Source: Hermatobates lingyangjiaoensis
Taxonomy: Eukaryota > Arthropoda > Insecta > Hemiptera > Hermatobatidae
Direction of reading: 5' to 3'
Assembly (NCBI GenBank): GCA_026182355.1
Contig: JAPFBL010000034.1
Location: forward strand, 1,682,501-1,746,500
Length of the DNA: 64,000 nt
The notes under the pieces were generated by a model. It saw only the letters and a list, made by a program, of their open reading frames with translations. It was not told the origin of the DNA and did no database searches. Each line of letters begins with the position of its first letter. The stretch's first letter is position 1. Shown piece by piece: positions 23,319 through 34,737 of this stretch. The position numbers were made by a program, and so were the translations under genes.

Positions 23319-23499
23319 TATGATTTATATTAGAAATAGGTAAAACCGTCATACCTCGTAAGATGATCATGAAGTCGTTGGAGTGCTTTCGGACGTTGTG
23401 GAGCGATCAAAGATGGACAACGTCCGAAAGAGCTCCAAAAAATCCATGATCATCTTACGAGGTATGAAGGTTTTTTATCTATTTCTAATATAAATTACG
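23319..23499. repeat. Inverted repeat with CCGAAAG hairpin
   Basis: Arms 23319-23399 and 23415-23497 are near-perfect inverted copies (ACCTCGTAAGATGATCATG and its complement). Each arm carries GGACAACGTCCGAAAG or its complement, a stem II-like hairpin followed by a GAAA box, but no CTGANGA box remains. It is probably a decayed relative of the HHR inverted-repeat elements. Confidence 0.5.
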
Positions 23500-24416
23500 C
23501 TTTATATCCTAAGAACAGCAAAAAGATGGCTTCTATAAGTGTGGACGTTGTCAAAAATTCATTAACACGTGTTCATATCGTCAGCTGAATAAAGTGCAAG
23601 GGAACAAAATATCAGGACATAAAGTTTTAAAAAAAAAAAAAAGAAAATGAAAGTTGCTCGCTATCTGTAACTATCTGTAAAACTATCTGTAATACTGTCA
23701 GGTTTATCAAAGGTCTTATACTTTTACTTTTTTAAATTTTGAAGTCATAGATAACTTTATTTCTCTATTTACTGATAACAATGTATAGGGGAAAACGTAA
23801 AGAGAATATAATTTGTAATTGACTTCGTCTGCACAAATTTCCTCTAAACTTCTTAATCTGAATATTTTGCTAACCAGCTTTTTAATCATATATAGCTTAC
23901 AGCTTTTCTTGATTTAGCTCTACATACAGTCTAAAATCTATCACATAGAATGAGGCCTTTTGTCACCATTAAGGGTTCCTCTTTTGTTTTTAAATAGAGT
24001 ACTTCTTTAACGTGACCAACAAAATTCCAATAACACAACTTTATATATATTAAAAATTCCAATTTTTTAAAATTGTTTTAAATTAGAACTTAACCAGAAA
24101 AATTTACAAGAAAAATAAAGCACCAATTACTTAAAATTGATGTCATTTGGGTATTTCTATTGGGCAAAGGACGCGGACAGGCAAAGTGACAGGTTGAAAC
24201 CTTGAAATGTTGTTAGCTTAATCAAACATTCCTAATTTTGATAACCATAATATTTCAATAATCATAACAAATAAGTGTAAATTTAATCCATTTAAATTTC
24301 ACCAATTGCCATTATTGAATTTATAATTATTTAGTATTTTGTTTTTTCATTTATTACAGTATACATATTACGTTAATAAGAGTAGTATAAAATTTTACCT
24401 CAAAATAAAATTGGTT
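23500..24416. other. AT-rich DNA, nothing recognised
   Basis: No gene is recognised. A short poly-A run lies near 23630. Confidence 0.5.
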
Positions 24417-24690
24417 AACTCATTAGTACACAATTTGTATTTGTGTGTCGTATTTACTCATACTGGAGAGAAAAAGAAAATTCAAAATCTCCACTCAAAA
24501 GAAGCTTTTTTACTTAAACTACGCGTTTCAAACATTTCGTGTTCATCATCAGGTGCACCTACAATAGGAGCAGTGGATGGGTCTTGCACTGCTCCTATTA
24601 GAAGTTTACTTGTTGTTGAACACAAAGCGTTTGAAACGCGTAGTTTAAGTAAAAAACATGTTTTGTATGGAGTCTTTGAATTATTTTTTG
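24417..24690 (-). mobile_element. HHR inverted-repeat element, family alpha
   Basis: The left end carries the family tail in reverse (CATTAGTACACAATT, then GTATTTACTC). Inverted arms 24505-24580 and 24582-24660 meet around AATAGGAGCAGTG and its complement. The left arm has an intact minus-strand HHR, while the right arm version has lost the first box (CTTGTTG). No protein is encoded. Confidence 0.7.
24516..24556 (-). ncRNA. Hammerhead ribozyme, family alpha
   Basis: On the minus strand CTGATGA (reverse complement at 24546-24552), stem II GAACA/TGTTT, and GAAA (TTTC at 24526-24529). ACGCGT gives a loop-less stem III, followed by A as the predicted cleavage base. CA before the first box can pair with GT... 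after the site as a weak stem I. All core boxes are intact. Confidence 0.7.
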
Positions 24691-25639
24691 CCCCTAGTAA
24701 GAGTCAGTTAACTATTTAAGTATAACTAAATATTTATTAGACATAGAAACCATTTATTTTTCAACTTAATACGAATAAAATTATAAAAGGAGCTCTAATT
24801 TGAATTTAGTATTTTTTAAGAAGTTTGAATTATATACTTAGAGATTATCTAAGTGGATATTACAAAATGTTGAATATATATAGATTAAGAGAGGAACTAA
24901 GGTTAAGTTAATAGAGTTGAGAGGTTATGGAAAGGTTTTAGTTTCGTCGAGACTCGACACGCTCTGCGATCAAAGCGCTAGGTACATGGGAAGGCATTAA
25001 AAATGAATGCTTGAAAGAAGGTACTTTCTTTAAAGGCTTCCATCATTCTACCCAATTATCCAGACATATGAAGGCAGTTCATCTGACTTTATCAACCAGA
25101 GAAATCCAATCACACTTAGCCATGTTAATAATATTTCCTAACACAATCAAGAGCAATCAGCTCTGTTTTAAATTAATCTAATAATTTAGTTAACATTATT
25201 GCGTCATTTCCTCAGGAAAAAACAAATTAATTATAACTAATTAGGAATTCAATTAAATGAGAATGAATAACTGGTACATTGAAAGCAATATGTTAATAAA
25301 CCCTAATCTTTTGACAACCCTATTTATTTATTACCACACATAATTGGTAATTAGTTGATCAAAATCATATTTGAAAGGCTAATTTACAAATCATACTTAT
25401 TAAATGGCGTTATATTATTTTGAACTAATTAGTTATTTACACAATAAAATCAAAGATAACTGTGCTGATATTTATAATTATATCAATTAAAATTTGTATA
25501 ACGAACTCATAAACACTCATATTAGAACACACGAGAATTGAATGATACTCACTAGCTATGCAAACACTTATTATGTGGTATTATTTACTAATGATTAGTG
25601 TGAAAAATCATTGTCTTCACAACAAGGATTTAATTATAC

Positions 25640-25676
25640 AAGACATTTCGAACACTCAGTGTTCATCATCAGGTAT
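25640..25676 (-). ncRNA. Hammerhead ribozyme
   Basis: On the minus strand CTGATGA (reverse complement at 25666-25672), a perfect 6-bp stem II GAACAC/GTGTTC with loop TGA, and GAAA (TTTC at 25646-25649). Then ATGT as minimal stem III and C as the predicted cleavage base. ATAC before the core can pair with GTAT just after the site. This is one of the best cores in the window. Confidence 0.72.
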
Positions 25677-25703
25677 ATGTGCCTCAGTAAGGCGTTGTTG
25701 ACT

Positions 25704-26205
25704 AACTGGGGAGATCTCAGACACTCTGCTAAGTGTCTGTTATCTCCTTGCTGAGACAGATGTACTTGATCTGGTATCATCAGGTTGAGTAACTGGGGAG
25801 ATGTCAGACACTCTGCTAAGTGTCTGTTATCTCCTTGCTGAGACAGATGTACTTGATCTGGTATCATCAGGTTGAGTAACTGGGGAGATGTCAGACACTC
25901 TGCTAAAGTGTCTGTTATCTCCTTGCTGAGACAGATGTACTTGATCTGGTATCATCAGGTTGAGTAACTGGGGAGATGTCAGACACTCTGCTAAGTGTCT
26001 GTTATCTCCTTGCTGAGACAGATGTACTTGATCTGGTATCATCAGGTTGAGTAACTGGGGAGATGTCAGACACTCTGCTAAGTGTCTGTTATCTCCTTGC
26101 TGAGACAGATGTACTTGATCTGGTATCATCAGGTTGAGTAACTGGGGAGATGTCAGACACTCTGCTAAGTGTCTGTTATCTCCTTGCTGAGACATATGTA
26201 CTTGA
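25704..26205 (-). repeat. 87-bp minisatellite, about six units
   Basis: Units start at 25704, 25791, 25878, 25966, 26053 and 26140, a period of 87 bp (one unit has 88). Each unit has a hairpin CAGACAC/GTGTCTG. On the minus strand each also has CCTGATGAT, the first HHR box, but no GAAA box. The open frames across it simply reflect a period divisible by three. Confidence 0.92.
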
Positions 26206-26255
26206 TGATAAACACTACATGTTCAAAACTCGTTGTACTATTAAATCCTTGTGGT

Positions 26256-26560
26256 ATATATATATAGTAATTAAATGAAACGGTCCAATGGTCTTTTGAA
26301 TAAAAACCAATTAAAAAGAAGATAGCACACAGATAGACACAGGAATAACTCACTTCTATATTTCGACCATCGTCGTCATCACGAGGCGAAGAGTCTCGCA
26401 GAAAGGCAGAGCGGCTACTCTTTAAATTATTTTTATGCGAATGCGAGTCGCCGCTCTGCCTTCCTGCGGGACTTTTCGCCAAGTGAGTTATTACTGTGTT
26501 TATCTGTGTGCTATCTTTTTTTAATTGGTTTATATAATATATATATATATATATAACGTA
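26256..26560. mobile_element. Inverted-repeat element with HHR-like core between TA tracts
   Basis: Left arm 26270-26415 and right arm 26440-26535 are inverted copies that share GGCAGAGCGGC and AGATAGCACACAG blocks. The left arm has a minus-strand HHR-like core (GTGATGA in place of CTGATGA; TTTC at 26361-26364); the right arm has lost it. It relates to the fragment at 7448-7560. Both outer ends run into TA tracts. Confidence 0.55.
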
Positions 26561-26594
26561 TATAATCATAAACTACACACTACACACACACACT

Positions 26595-26633
<39 letters not shown>

Positions 26634-26857
26634 CACACACACGCACACATACACACACACACACACATACAATATATATATATATATATATATAAAGATT
26701 TCACATAAACACGTGAAACAACAATCAATGATTAAACCACAATAAGAATGGGAACAAGACTAAGATCTTCACCGTAACACGTGTCGTCAGTCAAAACCCA
26801 ACTGAGTTGGGTTTTACTCTGACGAAGACCGCTTGTTACAAGATCAGTATGTTTTCC

Positions 26858-26899
<42 letters not shown>

Positions 26900-26904
26900 A
26901 TGTT

Positions 26905-26938
<34 letters not shown>
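26534..26938. repeat. Complex microsatellites around a PLE terminal repeat
   Basis: (TA)n at about 26534-26556, (CA)n at about 26580-26670, (TA)n at 26670-26694, (TA)n at about 26866-26901 and (GT)n at about 26905-26937. The family gamma PLE terminal repeat 26694-26862 lies between them. Confidence 0.85.
26694..26862. mobile_element. PLE terminal-repeat inverted pair (family gamma), decayed
   Basis: Left arm 26694-26795 includes TTTCACATAAACACGTGAAA and ACCACAATAAGAATGGG. The right arm, from 26797, includes CTGACGAAGACCGCTTGTTA. Deletions break the GAAA box in both arms. It matches the pair at 14705-14940. Confidence 0.65.
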
Positions 26939-26941
<3 letters not shown>

Positions 26942-27764
26942 AACGCTTGTATATAACATAGTAATTTTTTCTCTGGCTTAGTTAACTGTCATTTGTATTT
27001 TAAAATCGTATTTTTTCATAAAATACTATTTTTTGGATGATTTTATTGTAAGATAATGAAAATTAAATTATTTTCTTATGAGTAATATTTTCAAGTTAAA
27101 AAAAAACCATAGGTATATAAAGACAACCATTTATAGTACTATTGATGACATCTTTACTAATAGCTTAAGGATTGCATAGAATTGGCCAATATGCTGCATA
27201 TGGTAGGATCATTTATTACTCTGATTAATGTGAAGCGGGTTTTGTGGCTAAAGTTAATCGGTGCAAGAATGTGGTTATGCAGCCTAGAACGTTATCACAC
27301 ATTTTCAATCGAATCGCTGAAAACTTATACAGAAACTAGCTTTTAATTTGTATTAAAATTTTATTATTCCATTTTTATAGCAACAAGCATAATCTTAATA
27401 GAAATCGAAATTTTTATACAATTACTTCTATGAATGTTGCATTTATTAACAAACAGTTTATACCATAACTTATGTTATGTTAAATAAACAATAACACAAC
27501 ATACTTGGGGTTTGTTGTTGTTTTCCATTTGAAATTTTTTGTGTCAAACTCTTTATGTTTATGTATATTCAAACTATTCATTTATATATATATTCATTCC
27601 AATATTCACTCTGAATGATATTTATGAATTATTACAAATATGTATAATACATATATTATAATAACCCAGCATGTATATTTAAATATGAGTTCACCAATAA
27701 AAAGCCCCAAGCTAATGTGTTATGCGATCTGTGCCAAAGGATGAATGATACAGGGGTTACTGTA
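26939..27764. other. AT-rich DNA, nothing recognised
   Basis: No gene or repeat boundary supported. Confidence 0.5.
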
Positions 27765-28270
27765 TTATGAACGGAGCCCCAAGGGTACTAAACGACACCC
27801 TTGAGTAAATAGCCTTACTCCGGAATGCGGAGCTTTGCCGGGGCGGAAAAAGTACCACCGATAGAGATATAGGGATTTTCTCCTGTAAGGAGAAGGATAG
27901 AGACCATCCTTCGGAAGTGCAGAGAGTGCAAAAGCGCTAACTAGTGGGAGCCAACCTCCCACATGTGCACATGAGGACCTGAAGAATGAGAAACGAAGTT
28001 ACTTTGTCCCGAAACGTAGGGGGCCTGAATGGACATTACCAATGATGGTTTGTGCAGATTCTGCAAAGAGGAAGAAACATCGTTGCACCTGCTGACTGAC
28101 TGAAAGGCAACTTTGCTACAGAGAGTTTGTGATTCGGGACACTCAACAAAACCACAGAAAACTTTTACCGCTGGAACTCAGCAAAAGTGCTGAGCTTCTT
28201 GGAGGCGTTAAAGCTAACTGCTGGGGTACTTTAGTACAGAAGGAGGGAAATACAACAGTTTTTTTTTTTA
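27765..28270 (+). pseudogene. LINE ORF2, RNase H region and C-terminus
   Basis: The segment is GC-rich against its surroundings. From about 27985 the plus strand reads NEKRSYFVPKRRGLNGHYQ, then after a frame change DGLCRFCKEEETSLHLLTD with a stop where a Cys is expected, KATLLQRVCDSG, and after another shift ENFYRWNSAKVLSFLEALKL. The pattern GHY...CRFC..EEETSxHLL followed by a short helical C-terminus is the end of non-LTR retrotransposon polyproteins. The function would be reverse transcription with RNase H. The stop and shifts mean it is dead. The 27765-27960 part is not assigned. Confidence 0.65.
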
Positions 28271-28399
28271 AAACGCAGTGCAATAGTCATGAATAATTAT
28301 AATAATAGTAATAATAATAATAAATAATAACTAATTAAATGAAATAAAACGATTCCACGAATTAAATAAACTAGATTCACAAATAGAATATACAGATAA

Positions 28400-28500
28400 G
28401 AAAGCACAAAACTCAATATTTCGATGACCCATCATCAGGAAGATAGATGAGACGCGCCGAAGACAGATAACGTCTTCGGCGCTTGTGTTCTTGATAGAAG
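28400..28500 (-). mobile_element. Solo HHR element with strong hairpin
   Basis: A minus-strand hammerhead core (28419-28438) is followed, on the same strand's 5' side, by a perfect 11-bp hairpin (28454-28464 with 28472-28482, GCGCCGAAGAC and complement, loop of 7). The CGAAATATTGAG block links it to family beta at 4.25 kb. Confidence 0.5.
28414..28442 (-). ncRNA. Hammerhead-like core, family beta
   Basis: CTGATGA (reverse complement at 28432-28438), short stem II around GGGTC, GAAA (TTTC at 28419-28422), then ATAT as loop-less stem III and U as cleavage base. Confidence 0.5.
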
Positions 28501-28875
28501 CACTGAAACAGTGTGCCATTTGATGGAGAGAAGGGTAACCAGAAGATAAAATAAATATTAACAAAAGTAATAAATGACTGAAAACTTTTAAGAGAAAACC
28601 TATTAACAAATTGAGTTAATAGGTTTAATATTTCATGAGTTAATATATTAAAAAAACAGGACCTAAGCCTTGACATCTAGAATAGTGACTTCAATATAAT
28701 GTCTAGTTGTAAGAACTTTTATAGTGATTTTAAGATGTCAAATATTTAGGAATAAGGCTTGTGAGATGATCGAGATACCAGAGCAGGTCATAGCCCCCCT
28801 TCCACCCTACCCTGGCCATCCTACTTCAACTTTAGTTAGTGAAATGCACGGGTATGTAACTAGTATGATTAAGTG

Positions 28876-28914
28876 AAACCTGAAGATGACCTAGTGTAGG
28901 TCGAAAGGTTATTA
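28876..28914 (+). ncRNA. Hammerhead-like core, solo
   Basis: CTGAAGA at 28880-28886, a perfect 6-bp stem II GACCTA/TAGGTC with loop GTG, and GAAA at 28903-28906. The bases after GAAA (GGTT) make stem III weaker than in other copies. It lies just upstream of the R1 copy starting near 28948. Confidence 0.6.
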
Positions 28915-28947
28915 TAGTTATGGTAATAGCAATTTAGAAAAAAAAAA

Positions 28948-30350
28948 TCTGGAGTGGCCTGCACTCAACTTTACTATAAGTAAACTTAATATCAATGTTC
29001 TTGGGTATATAATATATAATGTCTCATTTAGGCATAATGTAAACATTTAAATACGAGATGTTTATTAGTCTTCCATTTCTGAGGTAATACAGATAGTGAT
29101 TGATCTAATTATCAATATATAAGCTAATTTTTGTACATCATACAGCTGATGTAAATAATCTCATTAGTATAACTACAGCAGTAATAACATTTTTGAAAAG
29201 CTGAAGTGAAAATTTCTTGATACGAAATACGAAGACAACATAGCGTTTGTTCAAATAGCTATTGGATTTCTTATATCGGTTACTTGACCTCCTTCTACAT
29301 TGAATATTTAAGTCAAATTTTTAAATTTAAATACGGAAAATACTCTTATTTTCTCTGAAAAACATCATAAACATCCAAGAAAAAATGTCGTTTTAAGATA
29401 ATTTATAATTAAGGATATACAATTATTACTTTTATTAATCTTCAAAAGAAAGGTTTCCATTTTGAATTATGTTTTACATTTTTGGTCTTTTATAGAATTA
29501 TTACCCTGGGAATTTTATGGCTTCTTAGTATTTATTAAAATCATTTTACTTCCCCTTTATCGAAAATCATATATACCAATTTTCTCTGAGTGAATGTTAT
29601 CTTTTTTCCTGCGCCTTGTACTCTGTTATAAGCTTGCTATGAATGTATATTGGGAAAAAATATATTAGTAATTAGCCAGTTTACATATTCAACTCATTTA
29701 AATCAACTCATTTCAATTTAAATCTTTTATAGTTGGGAGCTTCTAATTTTTGAAAATAATAAATATGAACTATTAGACTAGAATATTCTTATTTCATCTT
29801 AGTGGATTTGCTCAAAAAATTTTTAAGTCAATGTAAACATTGTAAAAAAAAATTGACAAGTATAGCAGGTGATCCCTTAGTCTAGGATAAACAAACAGTT
29901 TTTATAGCTTTATTGATCTTGAGATTGAATTATATGTCAAAATTTTTACATTTTATTGAAAAAAAATATTTCCCGTTGTTTTAAAATTCTGAATATATTT
30001 TTCGTTTGTTCCATTTGTAAATACAAGGATAATGCCAAAATTTCAATTTTAGGAGAAAAAAATGTTTTTTAAAAAACGGTTTTTGGAAAAAAATTGACTT
30101 ACCCGTCATGCATAATTCTTCCCAAACAATAGGGATCTTCTACCCTATGAGGCCCATTTTTGTGTAAAATACCAACTTGATCCATCAAAGATTCTGGACC
30201 GTAGCGTGGTAACAAGCAATGCTAACACACCCACACACACAGACATCATTGAGAAAACTTCATACACGACTTTTGGTACCTAAAAACATATAATTCCGTC
30301 AAAATCTCGAGATCGAATTTTTTCACCATCACTATACTTTACTTATTGTA
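28948..30350 (+). repeat. Dispersed repeat R1, near full length
   Basis: It starts CTGGAGTGGCCTGCACTC and ends in the block CACACAGACATCATTGAG followed by TCAAAATCTCGAGATC. Other copies or parts lie at 20.9-22.5, 32.5, 35.4-36.6, 38.6-40.8 and 46.9-47.4 kb. It is about 1.4 kb, AT-rich and without ORF. I do not recognise the family; a non-autonomous element is likely. Confidence 0.65.
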
Positions 30351-31847
30351 AAGTAAAAATCTATAGAATTTAAAATTAAGTTATAGTAATTATAAATAGA
30401 GTCAATGAAGTATTCTAGTTTGGTGTAATCGACCTCAGCTCCTTTGGATTATAGAGAAATATTCAGTGATAGTGTGTTGTGAATGTTTCTGGCCAATGTT
30501 GTATGGACATTAGAGCCAACCTAGTGTATGTTAGTCTGCAAATTGGCGGCCACCAGAAAAAGGGTAGTCAATGCTGAAGCTGCAAATTTAATACAATTTT
30601 TCTATAAGAAGATTTGCTGCTTACTTACAATAACATAAAATATGAGTTCATAAACATCTTATATGTTAAGGGAGAGAACGAAAGAAAAAGAAATAAAAGA
30701 ATCCAATACAATTTTCTCATTTCAATACTGATATATATGTTTGATGTGCCAAATAATATTATTATTTATACATTATAAATCGTTTTAAACTAGTTGAGGA
30801 ATCTGAAATTCTCAAAATATACCATATGGCTAATGAAGACTGTTCAACACTAACGACACATAACGATTATTAATAGAATTGTAACGAACAAGTATATATT
30901 AATAATGTGTTATTGATTCATATTATTTAAAAAAAATGAAATAGTGATTAGATAAAATTATTATCAAATTTAATTAAAATAAATGAAACTAATGAGTACA
31001 GTTAGAAAATTGGAGACTTTAGATTTTTTTCCTAGTGGAAAAAATGTTAAAAAAGAAAGAAATACGTTCACTTAGAAGACGGAGGAGGCTTTAAAGAAAG
31101 AAGAAAATATTCTTTCAAAGTGGCACCAAGTTTATATTGAATGTTTCTTAAAAAAAAAGACCTCTGGGCTAGACGAGAAATATTATAATTAGTTAAAAGT
31201 ACTCTAATAAATACAAAACATCTTCGATTCCATGAAATTACAGGAAAAAGCTCTTCGGAAAAATAAATACTAGATGTGTCATAATACACTTGAATGATTC
31301 GATTTCTTTTAGGAAATCCATGTGTCTAGTAACTACTTAACCAAGAGCAGTACATTAAACTAAACAAAGTTATAGCCAATTGGAGGCAACACGGATAAAC
31401 ATATTGATACATTTAGTTAACGAGATAATTAGTTGACATAAGCAGAGAAAGTAATAATAATAATGAAATAACGGCACTCCATAAACAAATATATATTGTC
31501 GTTGTAGTAGTTAATAATGCACACATAAATATACTAAATATAGGAAATAATTATTATTAGAAAAATAATAAAGAAATAAAATGTAGAATAAGTCAAAAAG
31601 TTACTCTGAATATGAAGACAGGGTCCCTGAGATGATGTACCAAAGAGGTGTCTGTTGGCTTAGTGTGCCCCAATCCCGTAACCTGTTTCACCAATGTACA
31701 TAAAATGATTAAATAGAAAAATAATGAAACGCCAGAATAATTGGTATGAACAACAATCAAAAGTGAAATCAGATTTTAGAAGCACTCTATGGTATGTTTA
31801 GGAGAACACACCAGTTTGAATAGTCGTAAGAAGATCTCAATAATATA
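30351..31847. other. AT-rich DNA, nothing recognised
   Basis: No gene or repeat boundary supported. Confidence 0.5.
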
Positions 31848-32527
31848 GGGTAGAACCCAGTGACGTGCGGTGAGGTTCATGACAGGTGAGGCACTGACTT
31901 CATCACCGTTAAATTTAAAAAAATATGAACCTTACAGATTACCTTTATCACTATTTGATTGGCAGTGGTTTATGTTTAAATCTCATATCAGCTTCCTTTT
32001 AAAACATTTTAACGTTTTAATTTTTGAAATGCACTACTCCATTTGCAAAAGTAAGGAAGGTAAAAAATAAATTGCTAGCTTTTAGAGTGCTGTCGCTGAC
32101 TGTATTTTGTTGCTGAATCACAAAGAAGAACCCCTGTAGTCACAGGCGAACCCCACCATGAGGCAGCAGAACTGCGTGCCTCACTTAGTGACTCTTCGCA
32201 CAGCAGGCAGCAGACTCACCGCACATTTCTTTTCAGTATCTAAGCAATAGTTGCGAAAAACCATTGATTTTGAATGAAAAAAAAGTTAAAAAAAATGCTG
32301 ACAAATATCTTTACAGCGCAATTCACTGGATAAATATAACCATTTAGATATGTACAATTCATTTTGCACTAGCTGACCCGGCGAACTTCGCCAACTATCA
32401 GTGGATGTCTTGTTAGCTTGAGCTAAGCTTAGTTTGGTGCTTAATTATTAATATAATAGCTAACACAATAGGAAATGTCCTGCCTTACCTGTAATATATT
32501 CAATTCGAACAGGAATAAAGTCTAAGT

Positions 32528-32610
32528 GGGAAAATCTGGAGTGGCCTAAACTCAACTTTACTATAAATAAACATAATATCAAGTTAACGACCAATATATA
32601 TTTTGTTTGT
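32528..32610 (+). repeat. R1 5'-end fragment
   Basis: Matches the start of R1 (CTGGAGTGGCCTAAACTC) for about 80 bp and then diverges. Confidence 0.6.
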
Positions 32611-32834
32611 TAGTCAGACACTTGTTTGACAACTATGCATTGTACTATGGAATGCATCAGAATATATATGTTTGATTGGGATTAATTTTGTAGATTTAAC
32701 AATTTTATCCTTCTATCATATCGTCTTTATTCATTAAAATATTTAACATTTTTCTATATATGCCTCTAAACTCTAAACAACAATTATATTTCACTTAAAA
32801 CATTTCTAACTCAATGCAAACACTCATAGTAACA

Positions 32835-33165
32835 GACAGACTCCACATATACAACACAATCTTGAAGCCTTCATGGGCTTCTTATATCTTAGAACTATGA
32901 CATATTCTTAGTTCTTATATCATAGAACTTTGGGGTTCTGCCAAACTATAAAATATTCGCCCTGTAGAAGCTATTCAAGCAAAAAAACTTAGAAAAATCT
33001 CACATTTCCCGTTTTACGTTCCAAATATAAAAATTAATTGAGATCTTGAAGTCCTCTTTGTTCACGACTATGCAAAATATTACTACAAACTATTCCACAG
33101 TAAACTCTCAACTCATCCAAACCCAATTGCTCAAAATCTTTCCTTACTAGTAATCCTGTTTTTAT
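32835..33165 (+). pseudogene. Jockey-like LINE, C-terminus of RT
   Basis: The reading is LHIYNTILKPSWASYI, then IELWGSAKL, NIRPVEAIQAKKLRKI, HFPFYVPNIKIN, DLEVLFVHDYAKYYYKLFHS and KLSTHPNPIAQNLS, with stops after AKL and KIN. ELWGSA...NI..IE..Q.K.LRKI...PFYVPN and HPNP are hallmarks of the C-terminal end of Jockey-type reverse transcriptases. It is truncated on both sides and inactive, and lies inside the hAT-like element. Confidence 0.85.
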
Positions 33166-34737
33166 TTGTAGTCATGTTCTCGGCCTTTCGGCCCAATCCA
33201 TGAACAAAGCTTGTAACAGATCGATGCTTTCTTACGTGAGACCCTGTAGCCACATGAGAAGGCACACCACAGTCCTCTTGGAGGAGGGATCCGGCCGAGC
33301 CCGCTCATGTGCCCAAGGTGGACCTCGCGGAGGCGGGTCGCTGAAAGCCCCCAAACACGACTAAAACGGCAATGTCCACGTGACTGTCTATCTTCATAAA
33401 TATTAAATATAGTTATGAAGTGCCACTAATGGGTGTCCACCCGAATTCCATTACAAAATCAAAAAACTAAAGGACAAACCCTGAAACAAAATCACTTCTA
33501 CATGAAACTGTAGTCGAAATAACCAAAACTATAAAAAAAAACTCAGTGTAAAAAATGTAAATAAATGCAAACAAATCCGACCAGTAGGGAAGGTGATTCA
33601 TTATTCCAAAACAAAATCTCAGTTTTCATAGTATATTGCCCAATGCAACAAAGGAAAGTTTATGATTTTTTTAATAAATTGTTAATCTTAGGTTCAACTT
33701 TTTAACAAAATTTTATTGTTATAGTTTTAAAGATAAAAGTGATGTTTTAATTTGTATAAAAGCATTATAACCCCATTTCTTATTAATGTAATTTATAAAA
33801 AAAATTACTGAGCTCATTCTCATATAACGTGATATTTTTAGGAATAAAAAGTAAAGGTATGTAAATAGACTATTTAACTTCTGGTCCATTAAATGCTAAT
33901 TAGAGAATATAATTATGTCTAATTATGATGCCTTTGATTTGTAGCTGTCATTCAATTACAGCAATTAGATATGCCCAATTATCAATATTATGACAAAGCG
34001 TGACACACGTAGGTAGTTACAAGGGTATTAATATATAGATTTTTCCTTTCCAAGATTATCAGGTGAGGCAGTGCCTCACCTGCCTCCCCTGACTGCACGT
34101 CCCTGGTAGAACCCCGTTTATCCAGCACGATCGGGGGGGAGACCATGCCGGATAAAGCGTTTTGCCGTTGTTTTGAGTGTTACTCTTATAAATACACACG
34201 AATTAATTAAAAGTTAGAAAATAGCAAAACAATCATAAAAACACACTCGTAATTACCTTCCTAGAGCGTAGGCTTCACTGTAGACTGTAATGTAATCCAT
34301 TGTAAAGGCACTTTTAATAAACGTAAACTTTATTTTTCATATTTTATTTTCCTTAAGGCAGGGCAGGCATATTTACAGGCTAGTAGTAAACTTATATTTC
34401 GATACTGTATTTAACTCTATTTTTTAAACTTATTTTCTTATTTCTATACTGTATTTAACTCTATGTTTTCACTTATTTTCGTATTTATCTTACTGTACTA
34501 ATGTCCTTAAGCCTAATTGTCATGTTTTTAACTTTACATTGGAGGGGCGTCGTCAGGTAATTCTTCGTCAGACCAGGGGAGCTTCGCGCGGCGTATTTAA
34601 AATTACGTGGTTGTACATTTTTTGTGTTTTTGCATATTTTTTACCCAATATTTTCGGGAAATTACCCTGGTCAAAATTTAGCCGTTGTTTTGAGCGTGCC
34701 GGACGTTTGGATACCGGATAAAGGGGGTTCTACTGTA

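Larger units (their letters stand above)
25560..26255 (-). mobile_element. HHR inverted-repeat element containing a minisatellite
   Basis: The left arm (about 25624-25680) and right arm (about 26190-26252) are inverted copies: AAGGATTTAATTATACAAG at left and TACTATTAAATCCTTG at right. The left arm holds an intact minus-strand HHR; the right arm version is mutated in both boxes (CTTGATGA and TTCAAAAC). Between them lie six 87-bp tandem units. The flank TTATGTGGTATTATTTACT at about 25570 resembles the family tail. Confidence 0.7.
31858..34105. mobile_element. hAT-like element nested in the pogo-like MITE
   Basis: Ends are CAGTGACGTGCGGTGAGG and, as complement, CAGGGACGTGCAGTCAGG, with a shared GGTGAGGCACTG block. 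It is flanked by a perfect 8-bp duplication GTAGAACC (31850-31857 and 34106-34113), as in hAT superfamily insertions. The 2.25-kb interior holds a Jockey-like remnant and R1-like pieces but no hAT transposase, so it is non-autonomous. Confidence 0.85.
31848..34735. mobile_element. pogo-like MITE split by a hAT-like element
   Basis: Left end (31848-31857 plus 34114 onward) reads GTAGAACCCCGTTTATCC once the inner element is removed. The right end reads, as its complement, CAGTAGAACCCCCTTTATCC. TA flanks both ends (31846-31847 and 34736-34737). CAGTAGAACC-type ends with TA duplication fit pogo/Tigger elements. Without the insert it is about 632 bp and encodes no transposase. Confidence 0.75.

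Noticed and set aside
25634..26195. Open frames of 77-122 residues across the minisatellite
   Set aside because: They exist because the period is divisible by three; the protein is a simple repeat with no known domain.
25704..26205. Regular repeats that could be taken for a CRISPR array
   Set aside because: The units are contiguous 87-bp near-identical copies without unique spacers, in animal DNA; this is a minisatellite.
27972..28018. Hammerhead at CTGAAGA...CCCGAAACG
   Set aside because: The boxes fall within LINE coding sequence (KRSYFVPKRRGLNG) and stem II does not close next to the boxes; probably chance.
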